This document shows positions 63,043-64,000 of a stretch of 64,000 nt of DNA, one piece after another. The position numbers were made by a program, and so were the translations under genes. The stretch covers positions 48,768-112,767 of the forward strand of contig JADHOM010000003.1 in assembly GCA_016778985.1 (NCBI GenBank), in the 5' to 3' direction. The DNA is from Alphaproteobacteria bacterium. Its GTDB lineage: Bacteria; Pseudomonadota; Alphaproteobacteria; Puniceispirillales; UBA1172. The first letter of the stretch is position 1. Every line of letters begins with the position of its first letter. The notes under the pieces are model-generated. The model worked only from the letters and a program-made list of their open reading frames with translations, was not told where the DNA came from and did not search any database.

Positions 63043-64000
63043 CTAATTATTTTGCTGACTTGCCCAAAATAATGGCCCCCCGCGAAAGCCGGGGAAGCCC
63101 GTTCCAAAAATCATTCCAGCATCGGCCATCTCAGCGCTTTCTACAACACCTTCATCAACCGCCGACTGAGATTCTTTAATCATAGGCAAAAGCAATTCTT
63201 CTGCCAATGCGGCAAGTTCACCTGCTGGATATTGGTGCCGTTGCCGAATAGCTTTTTTACCATCCCATTGATAAAACCCTGTGCCCGATTTGCGCCCTAG
63301 ATTGCCTTGATCAATATGGGCTTGCAATACCGCCGCAACATCATCAGGAACACCAAGCGGCAATCCTGCATCAAGCGTCACATCGAGGCCAATTTGATCA
63401 GCTAGTTCTATTGGCCCCATTGGCATGCCGTAATCCACCATCGCTTCATCAATTCGATCCGCATCAGTGCCAGCAAGCATCTTATCAATGCCGCCATAGA
63501 TATACGGCAGAAGCGCCCGATTAACCATAAAGCCAGGGGCCGATTTACAGCGAATAGGCATTTTCTTCAATTGACCAGCAAAACGCATCGCTCTATCAGT
63601 GACCGCATCTGCCGTGGTATCTGCCCAGATAATCTCAACCAGCGGCAAGACTGGCATCGGGTTGAAAAAATGAATACCAACCAAGCGTTCAGGATGGGCA
63701 AGCACTTCAGCGATTGAGGCGAGTGGAATAGATGATGTGTTGGTGGCCAGAATAGCATCCGATTTTGCCTTGCTTTCCATCTCACGAAAGACCGCTTGCT
63801 TGACCTCTAGGCGTTCGGCAACAGCCTCAATAATCAGATCAGCCTTGGCCATGCCATCCGCTCTAGGATCAGCTGTTAATCGTGCCATTGCATCAGCGAT
63901 TTTGTCTTCGGTTTTGAGTCGCCTTTCATATAAAACCTTGGCTCTTGCAATGGCTTTATCAATGGCATCAGGGTTCTGATCACTTAGCGTTACTGTAAAT
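63043..64000 (-). CDS. 3-hydroxyacyl-CoA dehydrogenase / enoyl-CoA hydratase (FadJ/FadB-like), 5' end outside the window
   Basis: The reading frame continues beyond the window edge, so this is the C-terminal ~319 residues of a larger protein. The visible part contains ARAKVLYERRL just before the NAD-domain portion, then ILATNTSSIPLASIAE, RLVGIHFFNPMPVLPLVEI and APGFMVNRALLPY, all diagnostic of the FadB/FadJ dehydrogenase. The last residues TGFPGFRGGPLFWA are the FadJ C-terminal block. An internal ATG at 63888 is not the start. It oxidises 3-hydroxyacyl-CoA with NAD+; the N-terminal hydratase half is presumed. Confidence 0.92.
   Translation of the reverse strand, partial: FTVTLSDQNPDAIDKAIARAKVLYERRLKTEDKIADAMARLTADPRADGMAKADLIIEAVAERLEVKQAVFREMESKAKSDAILATNTSSIPLASIAEVLAHPERLVGIHFFNPMPVLPLVEIIWADTTADAVTDRAMRFAGQLKKMPIRCKSAPGFMVNRALLPYIYGGIDKMLAGTDADRIDEAMVDYGMPMGPIELADQIGLDVTLDAGLPLGVPDDVAAVLQAHIDQGNLGRKSGTGFYQWDGKKAIRQRHQYPAGELAALAEELLLPMIKESQSAVDEGVVESAEMADAGMIFGTGFPGFRGGPLFWASQQNN

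Noticed and set aside
1..64000. CRISPR arrays, insertion sequences, prophage or integrated elements
   Set aside because: No spaced direct repeats, transposase, integrase or attachment-site duplications were seen; the short tandem repeats are contiguous and lack spacers.

Overview
The window is a gene-dense stretch of a bacterial chromosome, almost certainly alphaproteobacterial. It has no rRNA, insertion sequence, prophage or CRISPR array. Evidence for the lineage: ubiquinone genes including an O2-dependent COQ7-type hydroxylase, the ileS-lspA-DUF3035 lipoprotein order, a lipid A block (DUF374 acyltransferase, waaA, lpxK, lpxL-like), Rhodobacter/Rhodospirillum-like fused cobalamin genes (cobL, cbiG-cobJ), and an sRNA candidate resembling the alphaproteobacterial suhB/ar8 family. 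Base composition looks close to 50% GC and genes are tightly packed: no gap reaches 300 bases, and 1-11 base overlaps are common. This would suit a marine SAR116-type (Puniceispirillum-like) organism, but the species assignment is inference.

Region 1 (about 1-24,300) is housekeeping: rsmE, ubiA, argC, a TldD/PmbA peptidase, a tyrosine-phosphatase-like protein, an MsbA-type exporter divergent from a four-gene lipid A/Kdo operon, then xseA, purD, tadA-like, an RluB-type pseudouridine synthase, rsmD, mutL, the ribF-ileS-lspA-lipoprotein operon, an MscS channel and a ChaC-type gene.

Region 2 (about 24,300-35,600) starts with tRNA-Leu(CAA), followed by a YqaA-like membrane protein, DsbB, COQ7, an HNH protein, an esterase, gluQ with a strong terminator and a candidate sRNA, a glyoxalase I-like gene with an MFS transporter, and a translationally coupled hyuA-hyuB-aminotransferase operon.

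Region 3 (about 35,600-55,000) is a large cobalamin cluster in five transcription blocks: cbiD-cobK (minus), cobA-cobB (plus), small ORF-cbiX-cobH-cobL-cobI-cbiG/cobJ-cobM (minus), cobD (plus), and cobW-cobN-cobO-cobQ (minus). It builds the corrin ring from uroporphyrinogen III through to cobyric acid and cobinamide. Its enzyme set is mixed. CbiX, CbiG and CbiD are typical of the early-cobalt (anaerobic) route, whereas CobN is the large subunit of the late (aerobic) cobaltochelatase. CobG/CobZ, CobF, CobS and CobT are not in the window.

Region 4 (about 55,000-64,000) is a complete branched-chain-type amino acid ABC transporter (livK-G-F-H-M), a convergent DMT permease, and a beta-oxidation pair (acyl-CoA dehydrogenase and a FadJ-like protein cut by the window edge).

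Nothing here is clearly an unknown defence or mobile system. The items most worth a second look are the mixed cobalamin route, the long CbiX with two cysteine clusters and a histidine tail, the candidate sRNA after gluQ, and a recurring pattern of short perfect tandem repeats (mostly 15 bases) at gene ends.
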